In this document: positions 44,026 to 52,575 of the stretch, one piece after another
Layout of the letters: each line of letters begins with the position of its first letter
Position numbering within the stretch: the stretch's first letter is position 1
Made by a program: the position numbers and the translations under genes
From: Promicromonospora sukumoe
GTDB lineage: Bacteria; Actinomycetota; Actinomycetes; Actinomycetales; Cellulomonadaceae
Length of the DNA: 64,000 nt
NCBI RefSeq assembly: GCF_014137995.1
Contig: NZ_JACGWV010000001.1
Location: forward strand, 744,001-808,000
Direction of reading: 5' to 3'
The notes under the pieces: model-generated
The model's input: only the letters and a program-made list of their open reading frames with translations
Databases searched by the model: none
Told to the model about the DNA's origin: nothing

Positions 44026-45018
44026 GTGGTGACGATCGGCTATGCCGCGATGCTCGAACAGTTCGCGCCCCGCGAGGCGGTGGAGCTGGCGGCGTTCGCC
44101 GAGGCGCACGGCTTCTCGGGCGTCATGGCCGCCGACCACTTCCAGCCCTGGACCCCGCAGCAGGGGCAGGCCGGCTTCGTCTGGAACGTGCTCGCCGCCG
44201 CCGCCGAGCACACGACGGGCGACCTGGGGCCCGTGACGGCGCCGACCTTCCGGTGGCACCCAGCGGTCGTGGCCCAGGCGTCCGCGACCCTGGCGGCGAT
44301 GAACCCGGGCCGGCACTGGCTCGGGGTGGGCTCGGGCGAGGCGCTGAACGAGCACGTCGTGGGCGGGTACTGGCCCGAGGCCGCCGAGCGGATCAACCGC
44401 ATGTTCGAGGCCGTCGAGATCATCCGGAAGCTCTTCGCCGGGTCCCTCGCGGGCCGCGACGTCAAGCACGCGGGCACGTACTTCAAGCTGGAGTCGACGC
44501 GGCTGTGGACCATGCCCGACGTCGCCCCCGAGATCCTGGTCGCCACGGCCGGCCCGGTCACCGCGCGTCGTGCCGGGCGGACGGCGGACGGGCTGATCAC
44601 GCAGGCCGCGCCCCTGGACCGCATGGCGTCCCTGCTGACGCGGTTCGCCGACGGCGCCCGCGAGTCCGGCCGCGACCCCGAGCGGATGCCCCGCGCGCTC
44701 CAGCTCCACCTCTCCTGGGCGCCGACCCACGAGGAGGCGGTGGCGAACGCCCTGACCGAGTGGCCGGTGGGCGGCATGCGCTTCCCGCGGTCCGACATCC
44801 GCTCCCCGCACGACTTCGCGCAGCTCGCCCGGATGGTCCGGCCAGAGGACTTCGAGGGGCGGATGCTGGTCTCCGCCGACCCCGACGAGCACCGCGCGTC
44901 GATCCAGCGCTACGTGGACCTCGGGTTCGACCGCATCTACCTGCACAACGCGGGCCGCAATCAGCGGGAGTGGATCGAGACGTTCGGCCGCGAGGTGCTG
45001 CCCAAGCTCGTCCGGTGA
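44026..45018 (+). CDS. Luciferase-like (LLM) F420-dependent oxidoreductase
   Basis: A 330-aa TIM-barrel flavin/F420 enzyme. Motifs: GFSGVMAADHFQPW near residue 30, RWHPAVVAQASATLAAMNPG, WLGVGSGEALNEHVVG and ATAGPVTARRAGRTADG. The GSGEALNEH motif fits the F420-dependent glucose-6-phosphate-dehydrogenase-like (TIGR03557) group. It would reduce F420 or use F420H2 for hydride transfer. GTG start at 44026. The cofE gene for the cofactor lies 1.7 kb away, which supports F420 use, though related LLM proteins use FMN. Confidence 0.85.
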   Translation: MVTIGYAAMLEQFAPREAVELAAFAEAHGFSGVMAADHFQPWTPQQGQAGFVWNVLAAAAEHTTGDLGPVTAPTFRWHPAVVAQASATLAAMNPGRHWLGVGSGEALNEHVVGGYWPEAAERINRMFEAVEIIRKLFAGSLAGRDVKHAGTYFKLESTRLWTMPDVAPEILVATAGPVTARRAGRTADGLITQAAPLDRMASLLTRFADGARESGRDPERMPRALQLHLSWAPTHEEAVANALTEWPVGGMRFPRSDIRSPHDFAQLARMVRPEDFEGRMLVSADPDEHRASIQRYVDLGFDRIYLHNAGRNQREWIETFGREVLPKLVR

Positions 45019-45040
45019 GGAGCAGAGGCACCCCGTGTCG

Positions 45041-46570
45041 TCACCCTGCGGCGGCCCAGTCCCCGCCGTAGCCGTTCTCGGTGTGCCGCACGGAAACCCG
45101 GGCCAGCTCCCCGACGTCGGGCAGCGTGACGGTCAGTGTCACGTCCGCCGGGTCGGTGAGGTTGCCCTGCTCGAAGAACGTGTCGTCCGGGCCCGCGTCC
45201 ACGGCGGTGCTGCGGGCGGTGGTCCCGTCCTGGCCGACGGCGGAGACCGTCAGCCACTGGCTCGGCGTCGGGGTGCCGTACTGGGCGGTCCCGGCCTGGT
45301 CGCACGAGATCGTCAGCGTGGCCTGCCGCCCCTCGACCGCGTCGACGCTGACGATCCAGCACGAACCCTCGCCGAGGCGCTGCGTGCTGCCCAGCGCCCA
45401 GGGCTGGTCCTGGCTCTCGCCCGCGGGCTCCGCTGGCCCCGCGCTGTCGCCGGTGTCCGTGCTCTCGTCGGTCGGGTCGACCAGGTCCTCCGGAGCGCCG
45501 GCCGACTCGCTCGGCCGGTCCGACGTCGTCGTCCCGCCCGCTTCCTCCCGTTCGCCCGGGCCGTCGAGCGCCTGCCAGAGGCCGAATGCCGACGCGGCCA
45601 GCACCACGGCCGCGACGCCCCCGCCGACCGCGACCCGTACCCGACGCCGGCCGCGCTCCGGCGCGTCGCGCCGGGCGGCCCGAACTCGCCCGTGACCGCC
45701 CGCCGGGACCGGGGACCAGGTCGACTCCGGGACGCCGAGGGAGCGCAGGATCTCGTCGAGCGACGGCCGCTGCTCCGGGTCCCTGGACAGGAGGCCGTCG
45801 AGGAACGGGCGCAGGTAGGCGGGGCTGTCCGCGTAGGACGGCTCCTCCGACGACACGCGGTACAGCACCACGGCCGGGTGGTCGCCCTCGAAGAGGTGGT
45901 TGCCCGTGGCGGCGTAGTAGGCCAGCGCGCCCAGGGCCCAGACGTCGACGGCGGACGTCGCGCGGCTGCCCGTCGCCTGCTCCGGGGCCATGTACATCGG
46001 GGTGCCGACCGGCTGCCCGGTCAGCGTCAGCCGCGTCGCGTCGACGGCGGCGACCACGCCCAGGTCGATCAGGCGCGGCCCGTCCGCCCCGAGGATCACG
46101 TTGGCCGGCTTGACGTCGCGGTGCACCAGCCCGGCCCGGTGGATGCCGTACAGCGCCTCGGCGACGCCCGCGACCAGGTTCAGCACGTCCGCCTGGGGCA
46201 GCGGCCCGTTGGCCGCCAGCTCCTGCGAGAGGGTCGGCCCGGCCACGTACTCGGTCGCGAGCCAGGGCAGGTCGGCGTCGGGGTCGGCGTCGACCAGGTT
46301 GGCGATGAACCGGCTGCGCACCTGGGCGGCGGCGCGCACCTCGCGGCGGAACCGGGTGCGGAACTCGTCGTCGTCGAGCTGTGCACCGCGGATCAGCTTG
46401 ATGGCGACCTGCTGCCCCCGGCGCGTGGCCCCGAGGTAGACGTCCCCCATGCCGCCGCTGCCGAGCCGGCTCCGGACCCGGAACGGGCCGATGGTGCGGG
46501 GTTCGCCGGGCCGCAAGGCTGCCGGCTCCGGTCCGGGCCCCGTCCTTCGAACGGGCAGGTCGTGCAGCAC
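45041..46570 (-). CDS. Membrane Ser/Thr protein kinase (PknB-like)
   Basis: 509 aa. The kinase domain (about 25-280) has the glycine loop [13 protein letters not shown], catalytic Lys in VAIKLIRG, catalytic loop [12 protein letters not shown] in place of DFG (LIDLGVV) and activation/APE motif [11 protein letters not shown] basic juxtamembrane segment and one membrane helix ([20 protein letters not shown], about 310-330) follow. An exported Ser/Asp/Glu-rich linker leads to a beta-rich C-terminal domain (about 390-509). The external domain is not PASTA, so its ligand differs from classical PknB. GTG start at 46568-46570. It is divergent from cofE. Confidence 0.9.
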   Translation of the reverse strand: MLHDLPVRRTGPGPEPAALRPGEPRTIGPFRVRSRLGSGGMGDVYLGATRRGQQVAIKLIRGAQLDDDEFRTRFRREVRAAAQVRSRFIANLVDADPDADLPWLATEYVAGPTLSQELAANGPLPQADVLNLVAGVAEALYGIHRAGLVHRDVKPANVILGADGPRLIDLGVVAAVDATRLTLTGQPVGTPMYMAPEQATGSRATSAVDVWALGALAYYAATGNHLFEGDHPAVVLYRVSSEEPSYADSPAYLRPFLDGLLSRDPEQRPSLDEILRSLGVPESTWSPVPAGGHGRVRAARRDAPERGRRRVRVAVGGGVAAVVLAASAFGLWQALDGPGEREEAGGTTTSDRPSESAGAPEDLVDPTDESTDTGDSAGPAEPAGESQDQPWALGSTQRLGEGSCWIVSVDAVEGRQATLTISCDQAGTAQYGTPTPSQWLTVSAVGQDGTTARSTAVDAGPDDTFFEQGNLTDPADVTLTVTLPDVGELARVSVRHTENGYGGDWAAAG

Positions 46571-46674
46571 CGGGACGGTTCCCCCATCGATCGCGGCATC
46601 AAACGGACATATGTGACTGCGCGGAGGATATCGCGCCGGGCACGTCCGCCGCCGGAAAATGTGAGGATGGTCCC

Positions 46675-47547
46675 GTGGAACGACTCAGCGTCTGGGCCCC
46701 CGACGGGCTGCCCGAGATCACGCCCGGCGACGACCTCGGCGAGCTGATCGCCGGTCTCCTGGAGGGTCTGGAGGAGCAGGACCGGCCCCGGGACGGCGAC
46801 GTCGTCGTCGTGACCTCGAAGATCGTGTCCAAGGCCGAAGGTCGGGTCGTGGCCGCCGCGGACCGCGAGCAGGCGATCACGGACGAGACCGTCCGCGTGG
46901 TCGCCCAGCGCGCCCGTCCAGGGCTGCCGCCGCTGCGGATCGTCGAGAACAAGCTCGGCCTGGTGATGGCCGCGGCGGGCGTCGACGCGAGCAACACGCC
47001 CGAGGGCACCGTCCTGCTGCTGCCCGTGGACCCGGACGCCTCGGCACGCGCCCTCCGGTCGGCGCTGACCCAGCGGCTGGGGCCGGCCCGGATCGGCGTC
47101 GTCGTCACCGACACCGCGGGGCGGCCCTGGCGCGACGCCCTGGTCGACATCGCGATCGGCTGCGCCGGGATCAGCCCGACCGACGACCTGCGCGGCAGCA
47201 CCGACACGCACGGGCGCCCGCTGAACGTGACGGTCACCGCCGTCGTCGACGAGATCGCCGCCGCGTCCGAGCTGGTGCGCGGCAAGTCCGCGGGCCGGGC
47301 CGTCGCCGTCGTGCGCGGGATGGGCCGGCACGTGACCGACGACGACGGGCCGGGTGCCAGGGCCCTGGTGCGGGGCAGCGCCGACGACCTCTTCCGCGAG
47401 GGCTCGGCCGAGGCCTATGCCCGCGGGCTGGCGGACGGTCGCGAGGACAGCCGGGCGGTAGGGCGAGTCGGGTTGTGGGCGAGTCGGATTTCCCCTTCGA
47501 GACCTAAGTTTCTTCGCTTTCGGCCAGCTGAGAGCGAAGAAACTTAG
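46675..47547 (+). CDS. cofE: Coenzyme F420-0:L-glutamate ligase
   Basis: A 290-aa CofE-family protein that adds gamma-linked glutamates to F420-0 using GTP. Core motifs: [35 protein letters not shown] and [12 protein letters not shown], with [20 protein letters not shown] and [10 protein letters not shown]. The stop lies inside palindrome B copy 1, so the last 19 residues ([11 protein letters not shown] and on) are encoded by the palindrome. CofE usually ends near this point. Other F420 genes in the window are fbiC and two F420-using enzymes. GTG start at 46675. Confidence 0.93.
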   Translation: MERLSVWAPDGLPEITPGDDLGELIAGLLEGLEEQDRPRDGDVVVVTSKIVSKAEGRVVAAADREQAITDETVRVVAQRARPGLPPLRIVENKLGLVMAAAGVDASNTPEGTVLLLPVDPDASARALRSALTQRLGPARIGVVVTDTAGRPWRDALVDIAIGCAGISPTDDLRGSTDTHGRPLNVTVTAVVDEIAAASELVRGKSAGRAVAVVRGMGRHVTDDDGPGARALVRGSADDLFREGSAEAYARGLADGREDSRAVGRVGLWASRISPSRPKFLRFRPAESEET

Positions 47548-47560
47548 GTCTCGAAGGGGA
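47491..47560. repeat. Palindromic element B, copy 1
   Basis: 28-bp perfect arms (47491-47518 and 47533-47560) around a 14-nt loop. The arm core CGAGACCTAAGTTTCTTCGC is AT-rich against its setting and identical to copy 2 at 59288. Flanking bases GAGTCG before and GGGGA-TGGTC after are also shared. It lies between convergent cofE and jetC and contains the cofE stop codon. Confidence 0.92.
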
Positions 47561-47584
47561 TGGTCCTGCGCGGACCTGGCGGAC

Positions 47585-50500
47585 CTACAGGGACGGGCGG
47601 CGCGACGTCATCCGGACGACCGGCGAGGCCGCGTCGGCCTCCTCGGCCGTCACGGTCACGGACCAGTCCGGCTCCGGCTCGCCGTCGTCGACCGTGTCCG
47701 ACGGCGTCCCGGCCGGGGTCTCCGACGCGACAGGGCCGGGCGGCGGCGGGGGCGTGACGGAGGTCAGCGGCTGGAGTCCGGTCCGGGGCGGGGCGGGCGG
47801 CGGGGGTGCGTCCGCGGTGAGCGGCTGGAGCCCGGTCCGGGGCGGGCCGGGCGGCGGCGGTGCGTCCGCCGTCAGCGGCTGGAGCCCCGTCGGCGCAGGC
47901 CCGGGCGGGGGAGGCGGCACCGCGGGCAGCCCGCGCGCCGGGGTCGCCGTGTTGTCGCCCGCCGGGGCGGCGGTCGCAGGCGCCACCCCGCCGGCCTGGG
48001 CCGGTCCGGTGGACGACGGCGGCTGCGCGGTCGGCGTCTGCCCCTGGGCCGACGACGGCCCGTTCGACGGGGTCACCGGCACGCTGGGGTTTTGCGCCGT
48101 CGCGGTGCCGGACGCCGGAGCACCCGTCGAGGCCCCGGCCCCCGCCGCTCCGGCGCCAGCGCCGGCAACAGCACCGCCGCTGCCACCGCGCGACGGCGGC
48201 GTCGTCGGCCCACCACCGAGACCGCCACCGGAACCACCGGACCCCGAACCCCCGCCAGAGCCAGGACCAGTACCAGACCCGGAACCACCACCAGAACCCG
48301 ACCCCCCACCGGCCCCGCCCCGCCTCGTGGAGGCGACCGGGTCGACGTCGGGCAGGGGCTTCTCCAGCAGCACCACGTCCACGCGCGACTCCCGCATCTC
48401 GCGGCAGGTCGCCAGGCCGATGCCGCCCACGTAGTCCTCCAGCGTCTGGAGCAGCTTGAGCGGCGTGGCCAGGATCATGTGGAACCCGAACGCGGCGAAG
48501 GTGTCCATCGCGGTGCGGGTGAACGCCGTGTCGGCCTTGTCGAACGCCTCGTCCAGCAGGATCGTGCCGTAGGCGGGCGTGGCCGACTCGGAGGCCCCGG
48601 CGAGCTGGTAGCGCAGCGCCGCGGCCAGGCAGAACACGACGAGCTTCTGCCGCTGACCGCCCGAGAGGCCGGCCGAGGAGTCGTGCACCGCGAGGGCGAT
48701 GCCGCCCGCCGTGACCTCGACGCCGGTGAAGTGCACGTGTCGGCGCGTGTCCAGGCACAGGGACCGCCAGGCGCGGTCGGCGGGGTCGCTGGACCCGAGC
48801 CGGCGCACCAGCCGCTCCAGCACCTCGTACTCGGGCTCGGTGTCGCCGGTGAGGGTGTCGAGCGTGGTCAGGAACTCTTCGACGGCGGCCGGACGGCGCT
48901 CCTTGACGCGGATCTCCAGGTACCGGTCGGTGTCGAACGGCGACCGGCGCAGCGACGTGTTCACGCCGACGATGCGCTCGCGGATGGTCGCGGGCGCCTG
49001 CCGGATCTCGGCGGCGAGCTTGCGCAGGGCACGGCGCGCCTGGTCGGTCAGCAGGTCGGAGAACCGGGCCTCCTGCTCCGGCAGCCGCGACGTGCGGATG
49101 CGCTCCAGCACCTCGAGGTAGCGCGTCCGGTCGCCCACCTGGGCGGTCAGGTCGCGCGTGATCGCGGGCCAGCGGCGGCGGAACTCGGACAGCAGCCCGA
49201 CGATCTCCCGCTCCGCCGCGCCGGACGTGCGCAGCCCGGCCTCGCGCTCCGCGTCGAGCGTGCGGGACACGGTGAGCGAGACGTCGTCGATCACCTCGTG
49301 CGTGACGGTCTTGCGGACGGCGGCGTACCGCTTCTCCAGCTCCTGGCGGTGCGCGAGCGGGATCGCGGTGGTCGGCGCGTCCCCGAGGTCGGCGACCACG
49401 TGCTCCAGGGAGCGGCGGTGGGCGCGGGCCTCGGCGAGCGCGTCGGCGGCCTCGGCGGCGGCGGCGCGGGCCAGGTCGAGCCGGTTCTCGGCCGCCGCGA
49501 CGTCCTGCGACGCCTGGAGCAGGTCCATCGTGCCGTCGAGCAGCCGGTCGAACGACGCCTGGGCGTCGGTCAGGTCGGCCTCGGCGGTCTCGATGTCGAC
49601 CTCGCGCCACTCGCGGCGCGCCACGTGCCGCAGCGTGAGCTGACGGCGCACGGCCTCGCGCTGCTCGGCGACGGCGTCGGCCACGTCCTCGTCGGCCCGG
49701 GCCAGGCGGGCCTGGGTCTCGCGGGCGAGCTCCAGGAGCTGGTCGAGCCGGTCGTCGGCGTCCCAGCCGAGCGCCCAGTCCTCGACGTCGGACAGCACCG
49801 GCTGCTCGATCTCCTCGGGCCCGTGCTTGATGAGGCCCTCGCGGGTGACTGCCCGTTCGTGCAGGTCGAGCCCGGACGGCTCCTCGACGCACAGGTAGTC
49901 GTACTGCTCGGACAGGCGGCGGTGCAGCCAGCCCGACATCGGGCCGTCCTTGACCTCGACCTTGTGCACCAGCGACGAGTCGTCCGTGGACCGCGGCGCG
50001 TCATTGCGGACGCCGACGACGCGGTAGCGCAGACCGGGCCCGGCCTCCACGGCGCGGGCGACGGCGGCGCGGTGCGCGGGGGAGACCAGCACGAGCGTGC
50101 CGAGGGGGCGCAGGATCTCCTCGATCACGGGCCGCCAGGCGGCCTCCTCCTCGCGGACGCGCAGCAGCTCGGCCGCGAACGGCAGCACGGAGATGTCGAG
50201 CCCGGCGGCCTCGGCCACGGCGCGGCGCGCCTCGGCGAGCGCGGCCGGCACGTTCGTCTGGGTCTGCCGCACGGCCTGGATGCGCGTCGCGACGGCCTCG
50301 TGCCGCAGCCCGACGGCGGAGCGCGCCGCCAGGGCCTCCCGGATGCGGCCGTCGAGCGCCTCGGGGGCGCGTGACCGCCCCGCGACGGTCGGGACCGTGC
50401 CGGTCGCGGTAGCCCCCGTCGCGGTCGCGCCCGTCACGGGGGCGACGGTCGCCACGGCACCCGTCGCGACCGCAGCCTGCGCCCCCGTCTCGACCGAGGG

Positions 50501-51862
50501 CACCGCCCCGGTCGACACCTCGGGCACCTGCCCGGTCGGCGCGGAAGCCGCGGCGGGGACCGCCGGGATCGCGCCCGTCAGGGTCGGCAGCGCCCCGGTG
50601 GCCGGCGGCTTCGTGCCACCCAGCTCCCAGCGGGCCTTCTCCTTCAGGGCCGCGAACTCGGCGAAGGTCTCGGGCATGTTCATGCCGACCGACTCGAGGT
50701 CCGTCGCGAGCTCGCCGCGCCGCGTGCGGACCAGGGCGGCGATCTCGCCGGCCCGCTGGAGGCGGTCCGCCTGCGTGGCCAGCGCCTGCCCGCCGCGTGC
50801 GCCCAGCACGTTGACGGCCTGCTGGTGCGTGTTCGCGGCGACGTCCACCTCGGTGTCCGCGGCCTTGCGGTGGTGCTGCGCCCGCTCCTCCGCGGCGCGT
50901 GCGCCCGCGAGGGCGCCGTGCGCGAGGTCGAGCTTCCACGCGTCCTTGAAGGTCTCCAGCGAGCCACGCAGCGTCGCCGCGCGCACGCCCGCCGTCGAGC
51001 CCTCGTCGTACGTCTTGGTCAGCGCCGCGAGCCGGCCCAGGTGGTCGATCTGCCGGCGGGAGGTCTCGATGTCGGCGTAGGCGCGCGCCACGTCCGCGAA
51101 CTGGTGCACGGCCTGCGCCGCCAGCTCGAACGTGCCCGGCTCGTCGAGCATGTGCCCGCGGAACAGGTCGTCCAGGCTGCCCAGGTTCTTCGCCGACTGC
51201 GTGCGGTGCAGCAGCACCAGCGCCTGCTCCGAGCCGATGCCCAGCGCCTGGGTGAACGCCGCCGCGAACGGCGCGTGCCGCTCGCTCACGGTCGCGTCCG
51301 GCCAGGCGGCGGTCACGCCGGCGACGTCGGGCCCGGAGCGCACGAACCGCTCGAAGTCCAGCAGCCCCGCCTCGCCTCGCACGACGACGTGCAGCATCGA
51401 CGGCGCCGAGGAACCGCGCGTCAGGTGGAACAGCCGCACCAGGGTCACGGTGCCGTCGTCGGCGTCGGTGCCGTTCGAGTACCGCAGCAGCACGCCCGAC
51501 CAGGTGGCGCCCTGACGCAGGTGGTCGGCCACCACCTCGCCCGTGCTCTCGTCGGTCCGGTGCCGCCACGCGCCGCGCACGTACGACACGACGTCGCGGT
51601 CGCCCGCCTCCCGCTCCGTGGCCGCGGTACCGGCCGCCGCCACGTTGAACCGCAGGTGCTCGGGCGGGGTCAGGACCGCGGCGACGGCGTCGACCAGCGA
51701 CGACTTGCCCGAGCCCGAGTGGCCCGTGAGCAGGAAGCCCTCGCGGGGCACGGGCACCACGTGGTGGCCCGAGAACGTGCCCCAGTTGACCAGCTCGACG
51801 CGCGACAGGCGCCACTGCCCGGTGTGGGACTGCCCGGTGTGGGACGTACGGGGGGTGCTCAT
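47585..51862 (-). CDS. jetC: Wadjet/MksB-type SMC-like ATPase JetC
   Basis: A 1,425-aa SMC-like protein. The N-terminal ATPase half has LVNWGTFSGHHVVPVPREGF and Walker A GHSGSGKSS at about 47-54. The C-terminal half has the signature SAGLSGGQRQKLVVF and Walker B GTILLDEAFDKAD. Long helical regions between form the coiled-coil arm, which contains an odd Thr/Gly/Ala-Val-rich insert (about 420-490, repeats of TGA). The core ends near residue 1172 with ESRVDVVLLEKPLPDVD. A disordered tail of about 250 residues follows, Gly/Ser-rich then Pro-rich, with three 18-aa repeats (RTGLQPLTADAPPPP). The start overlaps the jetB stop (ATGA, 51859-51862). It forms a loop-extruding complex with JetA and JetB. 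A jetD gene does not follow. Confidence 0.88.
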   Translation of the reverse strand: MSTPRTSHTGQSHTGQWRLSRVELVNWGTFSGHHVVPVPREGFLLTGHSGSGKSSLVDAVAAVLTPPEHLRFNVAAAGTAATEREAGDRDVVSYVRGAWRHRTDESTGEVVADHLRQGATWSGVLLRYSNGTDADDGTVTLVRLFHLTRGSSAPSMLHVVVRGEAGLLDFERFVRSGPDVAGVTAAWPDATVSERHAPFAAAFTQALGIGSEQALVLLHRTQSAKNLGSLDDLFRGHMLDEPGTFELAAQAVHQFADVARAYADIETSRRQIDHLGRLAALTKTYDEGSTAGVRAATLRGSLETFKDAWKLDLAHGALAGARAAEERAQHHRKAADTEVDVAANTHQQAVNVLGARGGQALATQADRLQRAGEIAALVRTRRGELATDLESVGMNMPETFAEFAALKEKARWELGGTKPPATGALPTLTGAIPAVPAAASAPTGQVPEVSTGAVPSVETGAQAAVATGAVATVAPVTGATATGATATGTVPTVAGRSRAPEALDGRIREALAARSAVGLRHEAVATRIQAVRQTQTNVPAALAEARRAVAEAAGLDISVLPFAAELLRVREEEAAWRPVIEEILRPLGTLVLVSPAHRAAVARAVEAGPGLRYRVVGVRNDAPRSTDDSSLVHKVEVKDGPMSGWLHRRLSEQYDYLCVEEPSGLDLHERAVTREGLIKHGPEEIEQPVLSDVEDWALGWDADDRLDQLLELARETQARLARADEDVADAVAEQREAVRRQLTLRHVARREWREVDIETAEADLTDAQASFDRLLDGTMDLLQASQDVAAAENRLDLARAAAAEAADALAEARAHRRSLEHVVADLGDAPTTAIPLAHRQELEKRYAAVRKTVTHEVIDDVSLTVSRTLDAEREAGLRTSGAAEREIVGLLSEFRRRWPAITRDLTAQVGDRTRYLEVLERIRTSRLPEQEARFSDLLTDQARRALRKLAAEIRQAPATIRERIVGVNTSLRRSPFDTDRYLEIRVKERRPAAVEEFLTTLDTLTGDTEPEYEVLERLVRRLGSSDPADRAWRSLCLDTRRHVHFTGVEVTAGGIALAVHDSSAGLSGGQRQKLVVFCLAAALRYQLAGASESATPAYGTILLDEAFDKADTAFTRTAMDTFAAFGFHMILATPLKLLQTLEDYVGGIGLATCREMRESRVDVVLLEKPLPDVDPVASTRRGGAGGGSGSGGGSGSGTGPGSGGGSGSGGSGGGLGGGPTTPPSRGGSGGAVAGAGAGAAGAGASTGAPASGTATAQNPSVPVTPSNGPSSAQGQTPTAQPPSSTGPAQAGGVAPATAAPAGDNTATPARGLPAVPPPPPGPAPTGLQPLTADAPPPPGPPRTGLQPLTADAPPPPAPPRTGLQPLTSVTPPPPPGPVASETPAGTPSDTVDDGEPEPDWSVTVTAEEADAASPVVRMTSRRPSL
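47760..47921. repeat. Three 54-bp tandem repeats in the jetC 3' end
   Basis: The block beginning AGCGGCTGGAG recurs at 47766, 47820 and 47874, an exact 54-bp spacing, and translates to the Pro-rich 18-residue repeats of the JetC tail. The copies differ by a few bases each. Confidence 0.8.
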
Positions 51863-52575
51863 GCGCTCTCCTTCGCCAGCCGGGCGTACTCGCCGCTCAA
51901 CGCCGCCACCTGGTCCGCCCCGAACACGGTCCGCAGCACGGGGGAGACCAGGCACCGGTCCCCGCTGAGCGGCTCCAGCATGCCCGACTCGACCAGCCGC
52001 GCCCACGTCGCGTCGAGCTGCCGCGTGAAGTCCATCGGCGAGCCGCCGCCGCGCCGCCGGTACACGGCGAGGTGGTCGGCCGCCTCGTCGCGGCTGATCG
52101 CCACGCGCCCGTCCGAGGAGTCCAGGAGCAGCGCGCGCAGGTGCAGCAGCAGCGCCGTGTCCAGGAACGTCAGCGCGACCTCGCGCACCACCTGCGGGGC
52201 GTCGGCCGCCGGCACGTCGCGCACGAACGCGACCTGCGCGTCGGCGTCGACCACCAGGTCCAGGTACTGGTCGGCGAGGCGCTCGCGGACCACGTCCTCG
52301 TGCGCCAGGAGCGCGCGCCAGGTGTCGGGCTCGGGCTCGGCGGCCAGGTAGGGGCCGCGCACGAGCCGCGCCAGCGCGAGGCGGGCGGGGGCGGGCAGCG
52401 TGCCGTGGTCGCCGGGCCACAGCCGGCTGCCGGCCTCGCCGCCGGACCCGCTGCCCGACGACGCGGACCGGGCGGACGGCGCGCTCCCGCCGGCCGGCCG
52501 GCCGGGGCGCGCGGTGCGGAGGTCTGCCGGGTCGGGCCGCGCCGGACCGGTTCCGGGAACGCCGGGTTCTGTCAC
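51859..52575 (-). CDS. jetB: Wadjet/MksE-type subunit JetB (DUF4194)
   Basis: 238 aa. After a low-complexity N-terminal 55 residues, the DUF4194 domain shows LARLVRGPYLAAEPEPDTWR, VVREVALTFLDTALLLHLRA, VAISRDEAADHLAVYRRRGG and FTRQLDATWARLVESGMLEP, with the typical winged-helix ending. It bridges JetA (kleisin) and JetC. Its GTG (52573-52575) overlaps the jetA stop and its stop overlaps the jetC start, so the three are tightly coupled. Confidence 0.85.
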   Translation of the reverse strand: MTEPGVPGTGPARPDPADLRTARPGRPAGGSAPSARSASSGSGSGGEAGSRLWPGDHGTLPAPARLALARLVRGPYLAAEPEPDTWRALLAHEDVVRERLADQYLDLVVDADAQVAFVRDVPAADAPQVVREVALTFLDTALLLHLRALLLDSSDGRVAISRDEAADHLAVYRRRGGGSPMDFTRQLDATWARLVESGMLEPLSGDRCLVSPVLRTVFGADQVAALSGEYARLAKESA

